DNA from: Bacteroidota bacterium
GTDB taxonomy: Bacteria; Bacteroidota; Bacteroidia; Chitinophagales; Chitinophagaceae
Assembly (NCBI GenBank): GCA_016868895.1
Contig: VGFK01000002.1
Coordinates: forward strand, 248,001 to 312,000
Length of the DNA stretch: 64,000 nt
Reading direction: 5' to 3'
A program made the position numbers and the translations under genes. The notes beneath the pieces were generated by a model. The model did not search any database, was not told the origin of the DNA, and worked only from the letters and a program-made list of their open reading frames with translations. Below, piece by piece: positions 9,752-19,390 of the stretch. How positions within the stretch are numbered: the first letter of the stretch is position 1; every line of letters starts with the position of its first letter.

Positions 9752-10405
9752 TTAGTTTCCAGATTGCTTCAGTTGATGTATGGTGGAAATGGGGTCCGGT
9801 GAGGCAAATACGGTGTTGCCGGCCACCAGTACTTCGGCACCTGCTTGCACAATGGAAGCAGCATTTTCCAATGTTACACCTCCATCTATTTCTATCAGGG
9901 CGGTAGCATTTTTTTTCACAATCATTTCTTTGAGCCGCTTTATTTTGTCAAGGGTTTGGGGTATGAACCGTTGGCCACCAAAGCCTGGGTTGACCGACAT
10001 CAAGCAGACTAAATCGGCATCTGTGATGACGTCTTCAATGGCGGAGAGTGACGTATGGGGATTTAAGGCAATGCCTGCTTTCATGCCCAGTGCACGGATC
10101 TGTTGCAATGCTCGGTGAAGGTGGGTGCAGGCTTCCACATGGATGGTCAGCACATCTGCTCCGGCATCCTTAAATGCCTGGATGTATTTTTCCGGTTCAA
10201 CAATCATTAAATGAACATCACAGACTTTGGATGTGGCTTTTCGGACTGCACTGATGATGGGTAATCCAAAGCTGATATTCGGAACAAACCTTCCGTCCAT
10301 CACATCCAGGTGCAACCACGCTGCTTCGGATTGATTGACGAGAGTGCATGCCCCTTCAAGTCGAAGAAAATCCGCAGAAAGGAGTGAGGGAGCGATGATG
10401 GCCAT
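9752..10405 (-). CDS. rpe: ribulose-phosphate 3-epimerase
   Basis: 217 aa, the usual size. It interconverts ribulose 5-phosphate and xylulose 5-phosphate in the pentose phosphate pathway. Conserved blocks are all present: APSLLSADFLRLE at the start, HLDVMDGRFVPNISFG near residue 32 with metal and catalytic His/Asp, CDVHLMI, MSVNPGFGGQRF near 138, and EIDGGVTLENA near 173. The TPR lipoprotein gene ends one base upstream, suggesting co-transcription. Confidence 0.97.
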   Translation of the reverse strand: MAIIAPSLLSADFLRLEGACTLVNQSEAAWLHLDVMDGRFVPNISFGLPIISAVRKATSKVCDVHLMIVEPEKYIQAFKDAGADVLTIHVEACTHLHRALQQIRALGMKAGIALNPHTSLSAIEDVITDADLVCLMSVNPGFGGQRFIPQTLDKIKRLKEMIVKKNATALIEIDGGVTLENAASIVQAGAEVLVAGNTVFASPDPISTIHQLKQSGN

Positions 10406-10406
10406 G

Positions 10407-10991
10407 TTATTGATTTAAACGGTTGAGTAAATTACGGTATCCTGAGTTAGTGGGTTCCAAACGGGTTGCTTCGATTATGAAATCTTTTGCACTGGCTGTA
10501 TCTCTTTTTTTCAAAAAGCATTGACCGAGCCAGTAGTAAACTTCCGGATTCTGACGGTCCATGTCCATGACCTTGTTAAAAGCCAGGATGCTGGATTCAA
10601 CCGCATCCAAATCGTAGAGCAGTATTCCTCTTTCCATGTGCACATCGGCATTCATAGGGTTGTATTTTAAGGAGGAATCGAGTTGCTGCAGCGCCCATGA
10701 GAGCTCTCGTTTGTTGATGGCGTAGAGTCCCTTGATGAAAAACGCATCGCCCCGAAATGCTGTTCCAAAATTGAACGTTAAGGAATCGGCAATCTGCAGG
10801 GCTTGGGCATCGGACTGATTGGCGAAGTAAAATCCCCACTCCCGCAGATTTTCGGGTTGGGAAAAATCTATGGAAGCCGTTTTTTTTGTTGGAGGTGGGG
10901 TCGAGTTATCGGGTTGTTCGTTGGATACGCATCCGCACACGCAGCACAGCAGAATTGGGTTGATCATCAGGGATTTCATCCGCTTGTGCAT
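10407..10991 (-). CDS. TPR-repeat lipoprotein
   Basis: About 194 aa. A hydrophobic leader ends in VCGC, a plausible lipobox. The rest is helical with tetratricopeptide-like units, clearest at DADVHMERGILLYDLDAVESSILAFNKVMDMD and PEVYYWLGQCFLKKRDTASAKDFIIEATRLEP. Such proteins are scaffolds; the partner is not known. ATG 10991 or 10979 are both possible. A TAGATTTG box lies only three bases before ATG 10991, so the mRNA may be nearly leaderless. Confidence 0.75.
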   Translation of the reverse strand: MHKRMKSLMINPILLCCVCGCVSNEQPDNSTPPPTKKTASIDFSQPENLREWGFYFANQSDAQALQIADSLTFNFGTAFRGDAFFIKGLYAINKRELSWALQQLDSSLKYNPMNADVHMERGILLYDLDAVESSILAFNKVMDMDRQNPEVYYWLGQCFLKKRDTASAKDFIIEATRLEPTNSGYRNLLNRLNQ

Positions 10992-11080
10992 GTGCAAATC
11001 TACCACTTTGGGTGATTTATTACATTTTGATGATAAAACTGAGGGTTGGTGAACATAGTTTTGCAGCCAAATCCTTTAAA

Positions 11081-12163
11081 ATGACTTCTGTATCGCTATC
11101 CCGTCTTGTATTTTTTGTGGGCTGTTTTGTCCTCGTTTCGACCGCCTTGATTGCGCAGGACAGTGTTCAATATGCCAACGAGCCGCACTTTAAAAATATT
11201 CGCCAGCTCACCTTTGGGGGAGACAATGCTGAGGCCTATTTTAGTTTTGACGGGAAATGGCTGGTGTTCCAAAAGACCTATGCCAAAGAAGGTATTCCCT
11301 GCGACCAGATCTATGTAGGTAAAGTGCCCACAAAGCCTAACGAAGTGTTTGAACCTCGACTGATCAGTACTGGCAAAGGGAGAACAACCTGTGGTGCGTT
11401 TCTAAAAGACAACAAGCACGTGGTATTTGCGTCCACCCATTTGTCCGATGAGAATTGCCCTCCCGTTCCTGACCGTGCCAAATACGGCAATCGATACATC
11501 TGGCCCCTGTACGCCTCCTATGATATTTTTATTGCCGATTTGAATGGAAAGATCACCAAGCAGCTGACCAATCATGCTGGTTACGATGCGGAAGCCACGA
11601 TCTCTCCCGATGGCAAGACGATGTTGTTCACTTCAACACGGGATGGTGATATCGAGCTATATACCATGGATTTGGCTTCTGGGCTTACCCAACGCATCAC
11701 CCATCAGTTGGGATACGATGGAGGAGCCTGGTACAGTCCAGATGGCACGAAAATCATTTGGAGAGCTTCTCGTCCACAAACCCCTGAACAAATCAAAGAA
11801 TACAAAGAACTACTCGCTGAAAATCTGGTAGCACCGACACAGATGGAAGTCTGGATCGCCAATGCAGATGGTTCCAATCCCCGGCAGGTCAGCTCGCTGG
11901 GACAGGCCAACTGGGCACCTGCCTATATGCCGGACAGCAAGACCATCATTTTCGCATCCAATCACGAATACAAAAGAGGCTTTCCATTCAATTTGTATAC
12001 CATGAATGAAGACGGCTCAGGACTGACAAAAATCAGTCGAGACAAAGGATTTGATGCATTTCCTATGTTCAGTGTCGACGGAAAGAAAATTGTTTTTTGT
12101 TCCAACCGCAACAACGGAGGCACACGGGATACCAATATTTTTATAGCCGACTGGGTGGATTGA
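11081..12163 (+). CDS. exported TolB-like PD40 beta-propeller protein
   Basis: 360 aa after a signal peptide ending near LIAQ. It contains several PD40/TolB-type blades: ISPDGKTMLFTSTRDGDIELYTMDL, YSPDGTKIIWRAS, MPDSKTIIFASNHE, FSVDGKKIVFCSNRN. These form a beta-propeller in the periplasm, probably a protein- or glycan-binding surface. It is not TolB itself, because the N-terminal TolB domain is missing and no tol/pal genes are near. Its stop abuts the stop of the converging binding-protein gene. A -7-like TAGTTTTG lies about 20 bases upstream of the start. Confidence 0.82.
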   Translation: MTSVSLSRLVFFVGCFVLVSTALIAQDSVQYANEPHFKNIRQLTFGGDNAEAYFSFDGKWLVFQKTYAKEGIPCDQIYVGKVPTKPNEVFEPRLISTGKGRTTCGAFLKDNKHVVFASTHLSDENCPPVPDRAKYGNRYIWPLYASYDIFIADLNGKITKQLTNHAGYDAEATISPDGKTMLFTSTRDGDIELYTMDLASGLTQRITHQLGYDGGAWYSPDGTKIIWRASRPQTPEQIKEYKELLAENLVAPTQMEVWIANADGSNPRQVSSLGQANWAPAYMPDSKTIIFASNHEYKRGFPFNLYTMNEDGSGLTKISRDKGFDAFPMFSVDGKKIVFCSNRNNGGTRDTNIFIADWVD

Positions 12164-13336
12164 TCATTGGGCCAGCGACGTGCCGTTGATCCTCTTGAGC
12201 AAGTAAATCTTTTTATTCTCGAAATAATCCACTGTACCAGCCAGCGACCCTGTAGCGCGGGTAGGTTTAAATTGATAATCGTTCATCAATTTGAACAGTT
12301 GATCGGTAGGGTCATCCACCTGAATGTGTCCATGTTTTGAAAAAATTGATATAAAGTAATACACGAGCTCAAATCCCTTATATACTGAAGGAGAGGCTTT
12401 TACAAATGTATTGGATCGAATGTATTCATCTACGAATTTGGCCCAGGCGTTGTTTTGCGGGATGTAAAAAGGAGTAGTGTACCACAATGAAATGGGATAA
12501 TGCGCGGGCTTTTGCAACTCTCTATTGTTTTCCATTCCGGGCAGGATAAAGAACTGTACGATGGCCTTTTTTGGGTAAGCAAGGATGGCTTTTGCCAAGG
12601 TCAAGGAAAACTCTTCGTCCAGGCTTCCGGCGATGATCAGGTTCATTTTGGTGGTATCGATCTGGCTGGAAAATGCTTGTTGGAGGGTGGAAGGATCGAC
12701 GAGTTGGGTTTTGATGTTTAAGGGTGTGCCGGGGTCTGATGCGCGCACCGACAAGAACATTGATTCCAGCAGGTCATCGGTGCCGTCTTTTCGTTTCATC
12801 CATATCGTATTCCCTTGGGGCCATTTTGTTTTCAACTGGCTGTACAAGAATTCCAGGTGGGTATGGATTCGGGGATTGGCCATGTAGACATAGGGGTTGT
12901 TGCGAACACCTTTATCATTCGGATAGGTGGCGTTGATGATGGGCTTTTTCAACTCCACTGCCAATGCGGCAAGTTGTTGCATTTCGGTGCCAGGCACTTG
13001 GGCGATCACGATATCTGCAAATTCAATTGCGTTGCGCGCATTGTTCGATGAGGGCCGATCTTTATACGTTTGAACATCCAAAACACGGAGTCCAACCGCA
13101 ATTCCGGTTTTATTCAACGTATCCACTGCCATGGTTGCGCCTTCATAAAATTCCAGTCCCGGTATAGCCTGTTTAGGAAAATCTTTTCCTTTTATGGGCA
13201 GGCCGGCGGAATCAAATGTTTCATCCAGGTAAAGAGAAGTAAATAGAGCAATGTTGATCTTCCTTTTCTGAGCGGAAACTGAATCCGTTTTGAACAACAA
13301 TGCACTGGCCATCAGGGTCAGCAGGAAATACTTCAT
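12164..13336 (-). CDS. periplasmic ligand-binding protein, type 1 (Leu/Ile/Val-BP-like)
   Basis: 390 aa. A signal peptide ends near SVSAQ. The mature protein has the two-lobe layout of type 1 periplasmic binding proteins: INIALFTSLYLDE, EFYEGATMAVDTLNKTGI, VIAQVPGTEMQQLAALAVELKKPIINATYPN, NLIIAGSLDEEF and KASPSVYKGFELVYYF. No transporter genes accompany it, so it may act as a sensor or envelope protein rather than in ABC uptake. The ATG at 13336 is preferred over 13363 because the signal peptide starts there. It lies 17 bases downstream of guaA. Confidence 0.78.
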   Translation of the reverse strand: MKYFLLTLMASALLFKTDSVSAQKRKINIALFTSLYLDETFDSAGLPIKGKDFPKQAIPGLEFYEGATMAVDTLNKTGIAVGLRVLDVQTYKDRPSSNNARNAIEFADIVIAQVPGTEMQQLAALAVELKKPIINATYPNDKGVRNNPYVYMANPRIHTHLEFLYSQLKTKWPQGNTIWMKRKDGTDDLLESMFLSVRASDPGTPLNIKTQLVDPSTLQQAFSSQIDTTKMNLIIAGSLDEEFSLTLAKAILAYPKKAIVQFFILPGMENNRELQKPAHYPISLWYTTPFYIPQNNAWAKFVDEYIRSNTFVKASPSVYKGFELVYYFISIFSKHGHIQVDDPTDQLFKLMNDYQFKPTRATGSLAGTVDYFENKKIYLLKRINGTSLAQ

Positions 13337-13353
13337 TGCATGAATGTACTTGA

Positions 13354-14889
13354 TTATTCCCACTCAATGGTTGCAGGAGGCTTGCTGGAAATGTCGTATA
13401 CAACACGGTTGATGCCGCGCACCTGATTGATGATGCGATTGGATACTTCTCCCAGGAAGGAGTAGGGAAGATGTGCCCAATCGGCGGTCATGCCATCGGC
13501 GGACGTAACAGCGCGAAGCGCAACGGTAAATTCATATGTCCGCTCATCTCCCATGACCCCAACCGATTTAACAGGAAGTAAAATAGCACCGGCTTGCCAA
13601 ACGCTGTCATAAAGTCCCTGTTCCTTTAACGCATGGATATAAATATCATCGGCTTCTTGGAGCAGGCGTACTTTTTCTTCGGTAATTTCTCCCAGGATGC
13701 GGATGGCCAGACCTGGACCAGGGAAGGGATGGCGAAACAGCATTTCTTTCGGAATGCCAAGTTCCAATCCTACTTTCCTTACTTCATCTTTGAACAGAAA
13801 GCGCAGGGGTTCTACCAGGTCCAGTTTCATGGTATCGGGAAGACCGCCAACGTTGTGATGGGACTTAATTGTAACGGAAGGACCGTGAACTGAAACACTT
13901 TCGATCACATCTGGATAAATTGTACCCTGACCCAAAAAAGAAATATCGGTCAGTGCATGCGCTTCGCTGTCAAATACATCAATGAAGGTTTTCCCAATGG
14001 CTTTTCGTTTTTCTTCGGGGTTGGTCAATCCCGACAATGCGTCATAAAAACGCGTACCGGCATCTACGCCTTTTACATTGAGTTCGAGTTGATCGTACAT
14101 GGTGATGACGCCTTCAAACTCATGCTTTCTCAATACGCCGTTGTCGACAAAAATCCCAAATAGGTTTTTCCCAATGGCCTTATGAATAAGCGTTGCCGCA
14201 ACGGTTGAATCCACGCCTCCGCTGAGGGCCATCACTACTTTTTTCGTGCCAATTTTTTCCTTTAAGGCAGTAACCGTATCGGAAATAAAATGTGCAGGGG
14301 TCCAATCACCGCTGCAACCACAGATGGCAAACAGGTAATTGTGGATGATTTTTTTTCCAAACTCGGAGTGATAGACTTCAGGATGGAACTGAAGGCCATA
14401 GATATCACAACAACCGGGCTCCTGTACTTCAAACGCCGCTACCGGAATCGATTGGGTGGTGGCAAGAACATGCGCAGATGCAGGAAGCTCCAGGATGGAG
14501 TCACCATGACTCATCCATACCTGCGATTGCTGCGGTACATCTTTGAGCAATGTGTTTTGTGATGGCGAGTCGAGTGTGGCACGACCGTATTCCCTTTTTT
14601 CTGATTTTTCTACACGGCCTCCCAAAAGTTTTGCGGTAAGCTGAGCACCATAACAAATGCCCAGAACGTTTCGGTGCTGAGCCAAGGATCGAACATCGAC
14701 CAGCGGAGCATTGACATCATTTACCGAAAAAGGAGAACCGGATAAAATAATTCCTTTTAAGCTAGGATCGAATTCAACCGGTTTGTGGTATGGAACGATT
14801 TCACAATACACATTGGCTTCTCTTACAGCACGAGCAATCAGTTGGGTGTATTGGGAGCCAAAATCGAGAATCAGAACCTTTTCCGTCAT
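13354..14889 (-). CDS. guaA: GMP synthase (glutamine-hydrolysing)
   Basis: 511 aa. It makes GMP from XMP using ATP and glutamine. The class I glutamine amidotransferase domain has GICYGAQL with the nucleophilic Cys at about residue 79 and [12 protein letters not shown] with the His/Glu pair. The ATP-pyrophosphatase domain begins with [11 protein letters not shown]. The C-terminal dimerisation part ends [13 protein letters not shown], the usual end of GuaA. The start at 14889 ([13 protein letters not shown]) matches the family; an upstream in-frame ATG at 14928 lies in the rpsT terminator. Confidence 0.98.
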   Translation of the reverse strand: MTEKVLILDFGSQYTQLIARAVREANVYCEIVPYHKPVEFDPSLKGIILSGSPFSVNDVNAPLVDVRSLAQHRNVLGICYGAQLTAKLLGGRVEKSEKREYGRATLDSPSQNTLLKDVPQQSQVWMSHGDSILELPASAHVLATTQSIPVAAFEVQEPGCCDIYGLQFHPEVYHSEFGKKIIHNYLFAICGCSGDWTPAHFISDTVTALKEKIGTKKVVMALSGGVDSTVAATLIHKAIGKNLFGIFVDNGVLRKHEFEGVITMYDQLELNVKGVDAGTRFYDALSGLTNPEEKRKAIGKTFIDVFDSEAHALTDISFLGQGTIYPDVIESVSVHGPSVTIKSHHNVGGLPDTMKLDLVEPLRFLFKDEVRKVGLELGIPKEMLFRHPFPGPGLAIRILGEITEEKVRLLQEADDIYIHALKEQGLYDSVWQAGAILLPVKSVGVMGDERTYEFTVALRAVTSADGMTADWAHLPYSFLGEVSNRIINQVRGINRVVYDISSKPPATIEWE

Positions 14890-14930
14890 GGGGGCGAAGT
14901 TAAACAATTCGGGTACAGTCAAATCCAAAA

Positions 14931-14959
14931 AAAAAGAACATCGAGTGGATGTTCTTTTT
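14931..14959 (-). terminator. hairpin terminator after rpsT
   Basis: A perfect 12-bp stem (AAAAAGAACATC with GATGTTCTTTTT) surrounds a five-base loop. On the minus strand it ends in a T-run, 20 bases after the rpsT stop, so it should end the rpsT transcript before guaA. The A/T flanks make it look usable in both directions. Confidence 0.8.
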
Positions 14960-14978
14960 CAATTCGGTTGTACCGTAA

Positions 14979-15233
14979 TCAGGAAAGTTTTGCCACTGAT
15001 TTTGTCAGTGCACTCTTCAAGTTAGCAGCCTTGTTTTTATGGATGATGCCTTTCTTGGCAAGCTTATCGATTTTGCTGATCACTTCCGGAAGTGCTGCCT
15101 TCGCACTTTTGGCATCACCGTCTGCTTTGAGGTCGCGCATTGCATTACGGGTTGTTTTTCCCTGGTAACGGTTTTGATCCCTTCGCTTAGCAGCCTGACG
15201 GGTATCTTTTTGTGTAGCCTTGTGATTTGCCAT
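14979..15233 (-). CDS. rpsT: 30S ribosomal protein S20
   Basis: 84 aa, highly basic, helical. It begins MANHKATQKDTRQAAKRRDQNR and has the S20 pattern of IDKLAKKGIIHKNKAANLKS near the end. It binds 16S rRNA early in small-subunit assembly. It is a single-gene unit with its own promoter about 27 bases upstream and a strong terminator. Confidence 0.97.
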   Translation of the reverse strand: MANHKATQKDTRQAAKRRDQNRYQGKTTRNAMRDLKADGDAKSAKAALPEVISKIDKLAKKGIIHKNKAANLKSALTKSVAKLS

Positions 15234-15259
15234 TTTGGTAAAAAATTGTTTGAGGGACG

Positions 15260-15290
15260 CAAAGGTAAAACAGATGCTTCAAAGTACAAA
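15260..15290 (-). promoter_or_regulatory. promoter of rpsT
   Basis: On the minus strand TTTG (15287-15290), 19 bases, then TACCTTTG (15260-15267). This is a full match to the Bacteroidetes -33/-7 boxes. The predicted leader is about 20-27 bases. Confidence 0.65.
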
Positions 15291-15410
15291 AAATTGATGT
15301 TTTGATCGGATTTTCAATGGATTGGGACCCGATTTGGAGTATGTTTTTTAGCCTCAAATGACCGATATTTGCATCCGAATCTGATCCAAGGAACCCTGTA
15401 AACCTTGCCC

Positions 15411-18149
15411 ATGAAGGATTTTTCGTATATCACCTCCTCGCACCCCTCGTATATTGAGCAACTGTATCAGGATTTTAGCCGTGCTCCGGAGAGCATTGAC
15501 CCTGATCTGAGAAAGTTTTTTGAGGGGTTTGATTTTGCCGTAACCCAGCTCAGCGGCCGACCGTCAACAGCCGCCGCATCCGTAGGGGCTGAAATCGACT
15601 GGAAAAAAGAATTGGGAGTGTACAGGATGATTCTGGGTTACCGCAACAAAGGACATTTGATTTCGACCACCAATCCGATTCGCGAACGAAAGGACCGAGG
15701 CGCCAACTTGGATCTTGCGTTTTTTGGTCTATCGGAAGCGGATCTGGATAACACCTTTTATGCCGGAAATCTGATTGGTATTGGGACGGTTACCTTGCGT
15801 GCAATTCGGGAGCACCTGCATTCATGCTATGCCCATCACGTGGGCATCGAGTTCAAGTACATCAGCAATCAGGAGAAAATTGATTTCCTCATCAGGGAAA
15901 TGGAACAGGGTTTTACTCAGTCTTTGCCTTTTGAAAAGAAAAAACGCATTCTTGAAAAACTCAATCAGGGAGTCATTTTTGAAAAATTTCTACACACCAA
16001 ATACATTGGCCAAAAACGGTTTTCGCTGGAGGGAGGTGAAACGACCATAGCGGCACTGGATGCCATGATCAATCTTTCCGCAACATTGGGTGTGCAGGAA
16101 GTCGTTATTGGAATGGCGCATCGGGGTCGACTCAATGTCTTGGCAAACATCATGGGTAAAACCTATGAAAATATTTTCAGTGAATTCGAAGGCAAGACCG
16201 CGCCCGATCAAACAATGGGTAGCGGAGATGTGAAGTATCATCTTGGATATGGAAGTGAAGTGACGACTACAGGTGGACAAACCATTTCGCTCAAGCTCAT
16301 GCCCAACCCGTCGCACCTGGAAGCTGTGGATCCGGTTGTATTGGGATTTGCCCGGGCAAAAGCGGATGTGATGTATGCCAGTCAGTACGACTCTATTCTA
16401 CCCGTATTGATACACGGGGATGCTTCCATCGCGGGACAAGGAATAGTGTATGAAATTTTACAAATGTCCGGCTTGGATGGGTACCTGACCGGCGGAACCA
16501 TTCATTTTGTCATCAACAACCAGATCGGATTCACGACCAATTTTGAAGATGCGCGTTCTGCCGACTACTGCACTTCCCTGGCCGCCATGGTGCAAGCTCC
16601 GGTCATGCATGTGAATGGCGACGATCCTGAAGCAGTGATCAAGTGCATGGAAATTGCGGTTCGATACCGCCAGCAATTCAACAGTGATGTGTTCATCGAT
16701 ATGGTCTGTTACCGCCGTCATGGGCACAACGAGGGCGATGATCCAAAATTCACGCAGCCTCGCTTGTATTCCATCATCGAGCAGCATCCCAATCCCCGCG
16801 AACATTACATCAAGCACCTGGAAGGAAATTCCAGTGCAGAGATTCGGGACATGGCCAAGGAGATGGAAAAAAAGTTCTGGTCCGATCTGCAGGAACGGTT
16901 GGATGAGGTAAAGCAGCATCCTCTCCCATATCAATACCAGGCCCCAGAGCTGGCGTGGAAGCGCATGCATAAAGCGAAAGAAATTGATTTCGTTCAATCA
17001 CCGTCAACCGCAATCAGTGCTGCACAATTCAAACTGCTCTTTGATGCCATCATGCAGATGCCGGATGATTTCAGGCCGTTGAAAAAAATCGATAAACTGC
17101 TGCAGGACAAAATCACCTTATTGGAAAAAGAGGGGAAAGTGGATTGGTCCACCGGCGAACTCCTTGCCTATGCCAGTTTGTTGTTGGATGGAAAAAATGT
17201 GCGCATGAGTGGGCAAGATGTGCAACGCGGAACCTTCAGCCATCGGCATGCAGTGCTGCTCAATGAAACTGAAGAGAGAGAACACAGCCGACTTTCCCAA
17301 CTCCCGGGTGCTTCGGGGAAGTTTCAGATCTACAATTCTTTGCTGAGCGAATACGGTGTACTTGGATTTGAATACGGGTATGCCCTTGCCGATCCCAACA
17401 CGTTGGTGATATGGGAAGCACAGTTTGGTGATTTTTCGAATGGGGCACAAACCATGATCGATCAATTCATTTCAAGTGCCGAGCAGAAATGGAATCGGAT
17501 GAATGGTCTGGTGATGTTGCTTCCGCATGGATACGAGGGACAAGGACCGGAGCACAGCAGTGCCCGAATGGAACGCTATCTGCAAATGTGTGCTGAGTTG
17601 AATATGGTGGTCACCAATATCACGACTTCGGCAAATTTATTCCATGCGTTAAGGCGACAGCTTTACTGGAATTTCCGAAAACCCATAATCAATTTTTCCC
17701 CTAAGGCAAACTTGAGACACCCTGGGTCATATTCCGATGTCAGTGAGTTCACAACAGGAGGATTCAAAGAGGTTATTGATGATGCAGTGGTTACTCCCAG
17801 CGAGGTTAAACAAGTACTTTTCTGTACTGGAAAAGTCTATTTTGATCTGTTGGAAGCGCGCAATAAATGGTCGGCAAACGACCATGCGATTGTTCGCATG
17901 GAGCAGGTATACCCCATACCTGTTGAGCAGCTGCTTGAATTGAGGAAAAAGTACAAGAAGGCTGAATGGACTTGGGTGCAAGAAGAACCGTTGAACATGG
18001 GAGCTGCATCCTTCCTGAAAATGAATTTGCTCGCATTTGATTTCAAGATAGTTTCCCGTTCATCCAGTGCAGCGACAGCTACCGGATATAGCAAAGTGCA
18101 TGCTATGGAGCAGCAGGAAATCATCAATAAAGCATTTGGATTAAAATGA
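15411..18149 (+). CDS. sucA: 2-oxoglutarate dehydrogenase E1 component
   Basis: 912 aa, thiamine diphosphate-dependent E1 that decarboxylates 2-oxoglutarate and passes the succinyl group to the lipoyl arm of SucB. It has the N-terminal YIEQLYQDFSRAPESIDPDLRKFFEGF segment of OGDH, the VVIGMAHRGRLNVLANI block, the ThDP motif around GDASIAGQGIVYEIL and FVINNQIGFTT, VCYRRHGHNEGDDP, and the C-terminal LPHGYEGQGPEHSSARMERYLQ. ATG 15411 is used; the frame also contains a TTG two codons earlier. sucB follows after 19 bases; E3 is not in the window. Confidence 0.97.
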   Translation: MKDFSYITSSHPSYIEQLYQDFSRAPESIDPDLRKFFEGFDFAVTQLSGRPSTAAASVGAEIDWKKELGVYRMILGYRNKGHLISTTNPIRERKDRGANLDLAFFGLSEADLDNTFYAGNLIGIGTVTLRAIREHLHSCYAHHVGIEFKYISNQEKIDFLIREMEQGFTQSLPFEKKKRILEKLNQGVIFEKFLHTKYIGQKRFSLEGGETTIAALDAMINLSATLGVQEVVIGMAHRGRLNVLANIMGKTYENIFSEFEGKTAPDQTMGSGDVKYHLGYGSEVTTTGGQTISLKLMPNPSHLEAVDPVVLGFARAKADVMYASQYDSILPVLIHGDASIAGQGIVYEILQMSGLDGYLTGGTIHFVINNQIGFTTNFEDARSADYCTSLAAMVQAPVMHVNGDDPEAVIKCMEIAVRYRQQFNSDVFIDMVCYRRHGHNEGDDPKFTQPRLYSIIEQHPNPREHYIKHLEGNSSAEIRDMAKEMEKKFWSDLQERLDEVKQHPLPYQYQAPELAWKRMHKAKEIDFVQSPSTAISAAQFKLLFDAIMQMPDDFRPLKKIDKLLQDKITLLEKEGKVDWSTGELLAYASLLLDGKNVRMSGQDVQRGTFSHRHAVLLNETEEREHSRLSQLPGASGKFQIYNSLLSEYGVLGFEYGYALADPNTLVIWEAQFGDFSNGAQTMIDQFISSAEQKWNRMNGLVMLLPHGYEGQGPEHSSARMERYLQMCAELNMVVTNITTSANLFHALRRQLYWNFRKPIINFSPKANLRHPGSYSDVSEFTTGGFKEVIDDAVVTPSEVKQVLFCTGKVYFDLLEARNKWSANDHAIVRMEQVYPIPVEQLLELRKKYKKAEWTWVQEEPLNMGAASFLKMNLLAFDFKIVSRSSSAATATGYSKVHAMEQQEIINKAFGLK

Positions 18150-18168
18150 ACTGAGTTAACTTGAGTAT

Positions 18169-19371
18169 ATGATAGACATAAAAGTCCCAACAGTCGGAGA
18201 GTCGATCAATGAAGTCACCCTTGCTAAATGGCTCAAGGCCGATGGAAAGTGGGTGGAACGCGACGAAGTACTTGCCGAAATTGAAAGTGAAAAAGCAACT
18301 TTTGAGATCAATGCTGAACAGGCCGGGCTTTTAAAAATTAAGGTGGCTGAAGGCGATACACTTTCTATTGGAGATGTTGTGTGTTCCATTGATGAGACCG
18401 CGAAACGACCAGCAGATGCAGTTCAACCGACAAAGGAAGAAAAAAAATCTAAGGCAGCTAAGTCAGAGACCAGTGCGCCTCATACTGACGTAAAAGCCAG
18501 TCCCGTTGCAGCCGCAATCATCGCCGATAAAAAGGTCGATGTAAAATCAATACCTGCTTCAGGTTCACGGGGGAAAATCCTCAAGCAGGATGTACTGGAT
18601 GCATTGACCCATCCCGGTAGGAAACCAGGAGGTCCATTATTCAGTCGCACAGACAGAAAAGAAAAAATGACCCAGTTGCGCAAAACAGTTTCACGCCGCC
18701 TGGTGGAAGCCAAGAATACCACAGCCATGTTGACTACTTTCAATGAAGTGGACATGAGTGCGATCATGGACATTCGGTCAAAATACAAGGATAAATTCAA
18801 GGAGCTTCACGGCGTGAACCTCGGGTTCATGAGCTTCTTTACCAAAGCATGTTCTTATGCATTGCAGGAATTGCCAGCGGTAAATGCATACATCAGCAAT
18901 GATGAAATCATTTACCACGAATACTGTGATATTTCCATTGCGGTATCTGCACCCAAAGGGTTGGTGGTTCCGGTGATTCGCAATGCAGAAAGCCTTTCCA
19001 TGTCGGAAATAGAGCACAAGGTGGTGGAACTGGCTACCAAAGCGCGGGACAACAAACTCAGTCTTGAAGAAATGCAGGGAGGTACGTTTACCATTACAAA
19101 TGGTGGTGTATTCGGTTCGTTAATGAGCACGCCCATCATCAATATTCCGCAATCCGCAATTTTGGGGATGCACAAAATTCAGGACAGGCCGATGGCTTTG
19201 AATGGGCAGGTCGTCATACGTCCAATGATGTATTTGGCGTTGAGCTATGATCATCGGATCATTGATGGAAGGGAGAGTGTAGGATTTCTAGTCCGTGTAA
19301 AAGAGTTACTCGAGAATCCGTCGTCGCTGCTCTTTGGAGCAGATCCTGTTAAATCCCTTCTCGAAATCTAA
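18169..19371 (+). CDS. sucB: dihydrolipoyl succinyltransferase, E2 of 2-oxoglutarate dehydrogenase
   Basis: 400 aa. An N-terminal lipoyl domain carries [11 protein letters not shown] with the lipoylated Lys at about residue 43. A linker rich in Ala/Lys is followed by a peripheral-subunit-binding domain ([14 protein letters not shown]) and the acyltransferase core with [41 protein letters not shown] and the catalytic DHRIIDGRE near the end. Pairing with sucA and the ESEKA motif identify it as the succinyl- rather than acetyl-transferase. Confidence 0.96.
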   Translation: MIDIKVPTVGESINEVTLAKWLKADGKWVERDEVLAEIESEKATFEINAEQAGLLKIKVAEGDTLSIGDVVCSIDETAKRPADAVQPTKEEKKSKAAKSETSAPHTDVKASPVAAAIIADKKVDVKSIPASGSRGKILKQDVLDALTHPGRKPGGPLFSRTDRKEKMTQLRKTVSRRLVEAKNTTAMLTTFNEVDMSAIMDIRSKYKDKFKELHGVNLGFMSFFTKACSYALQELPAVNAYISNDEIIYHEYCDISIAVSAPKGLVVPVIRNAESLSMSEIEHKVVELATKARDNKLSLEEMQGGTFTITNGGVFGSLMSTPIINIPQSAILGMHKIQDRPMALNGQVVIRPMMYLALSYDHRIIDGRESVGFLVRVKELLENPSSLLFGADPVKSLLEI

Positions 19372-19390
19372 TCATGCAACACTCCACGGT

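Noticed and set aside
16458-16997. 179-aa antisense ORF inside sucA
   Set aside because: Overlaps the conserved sucA frame completely and has no recognisable domain.
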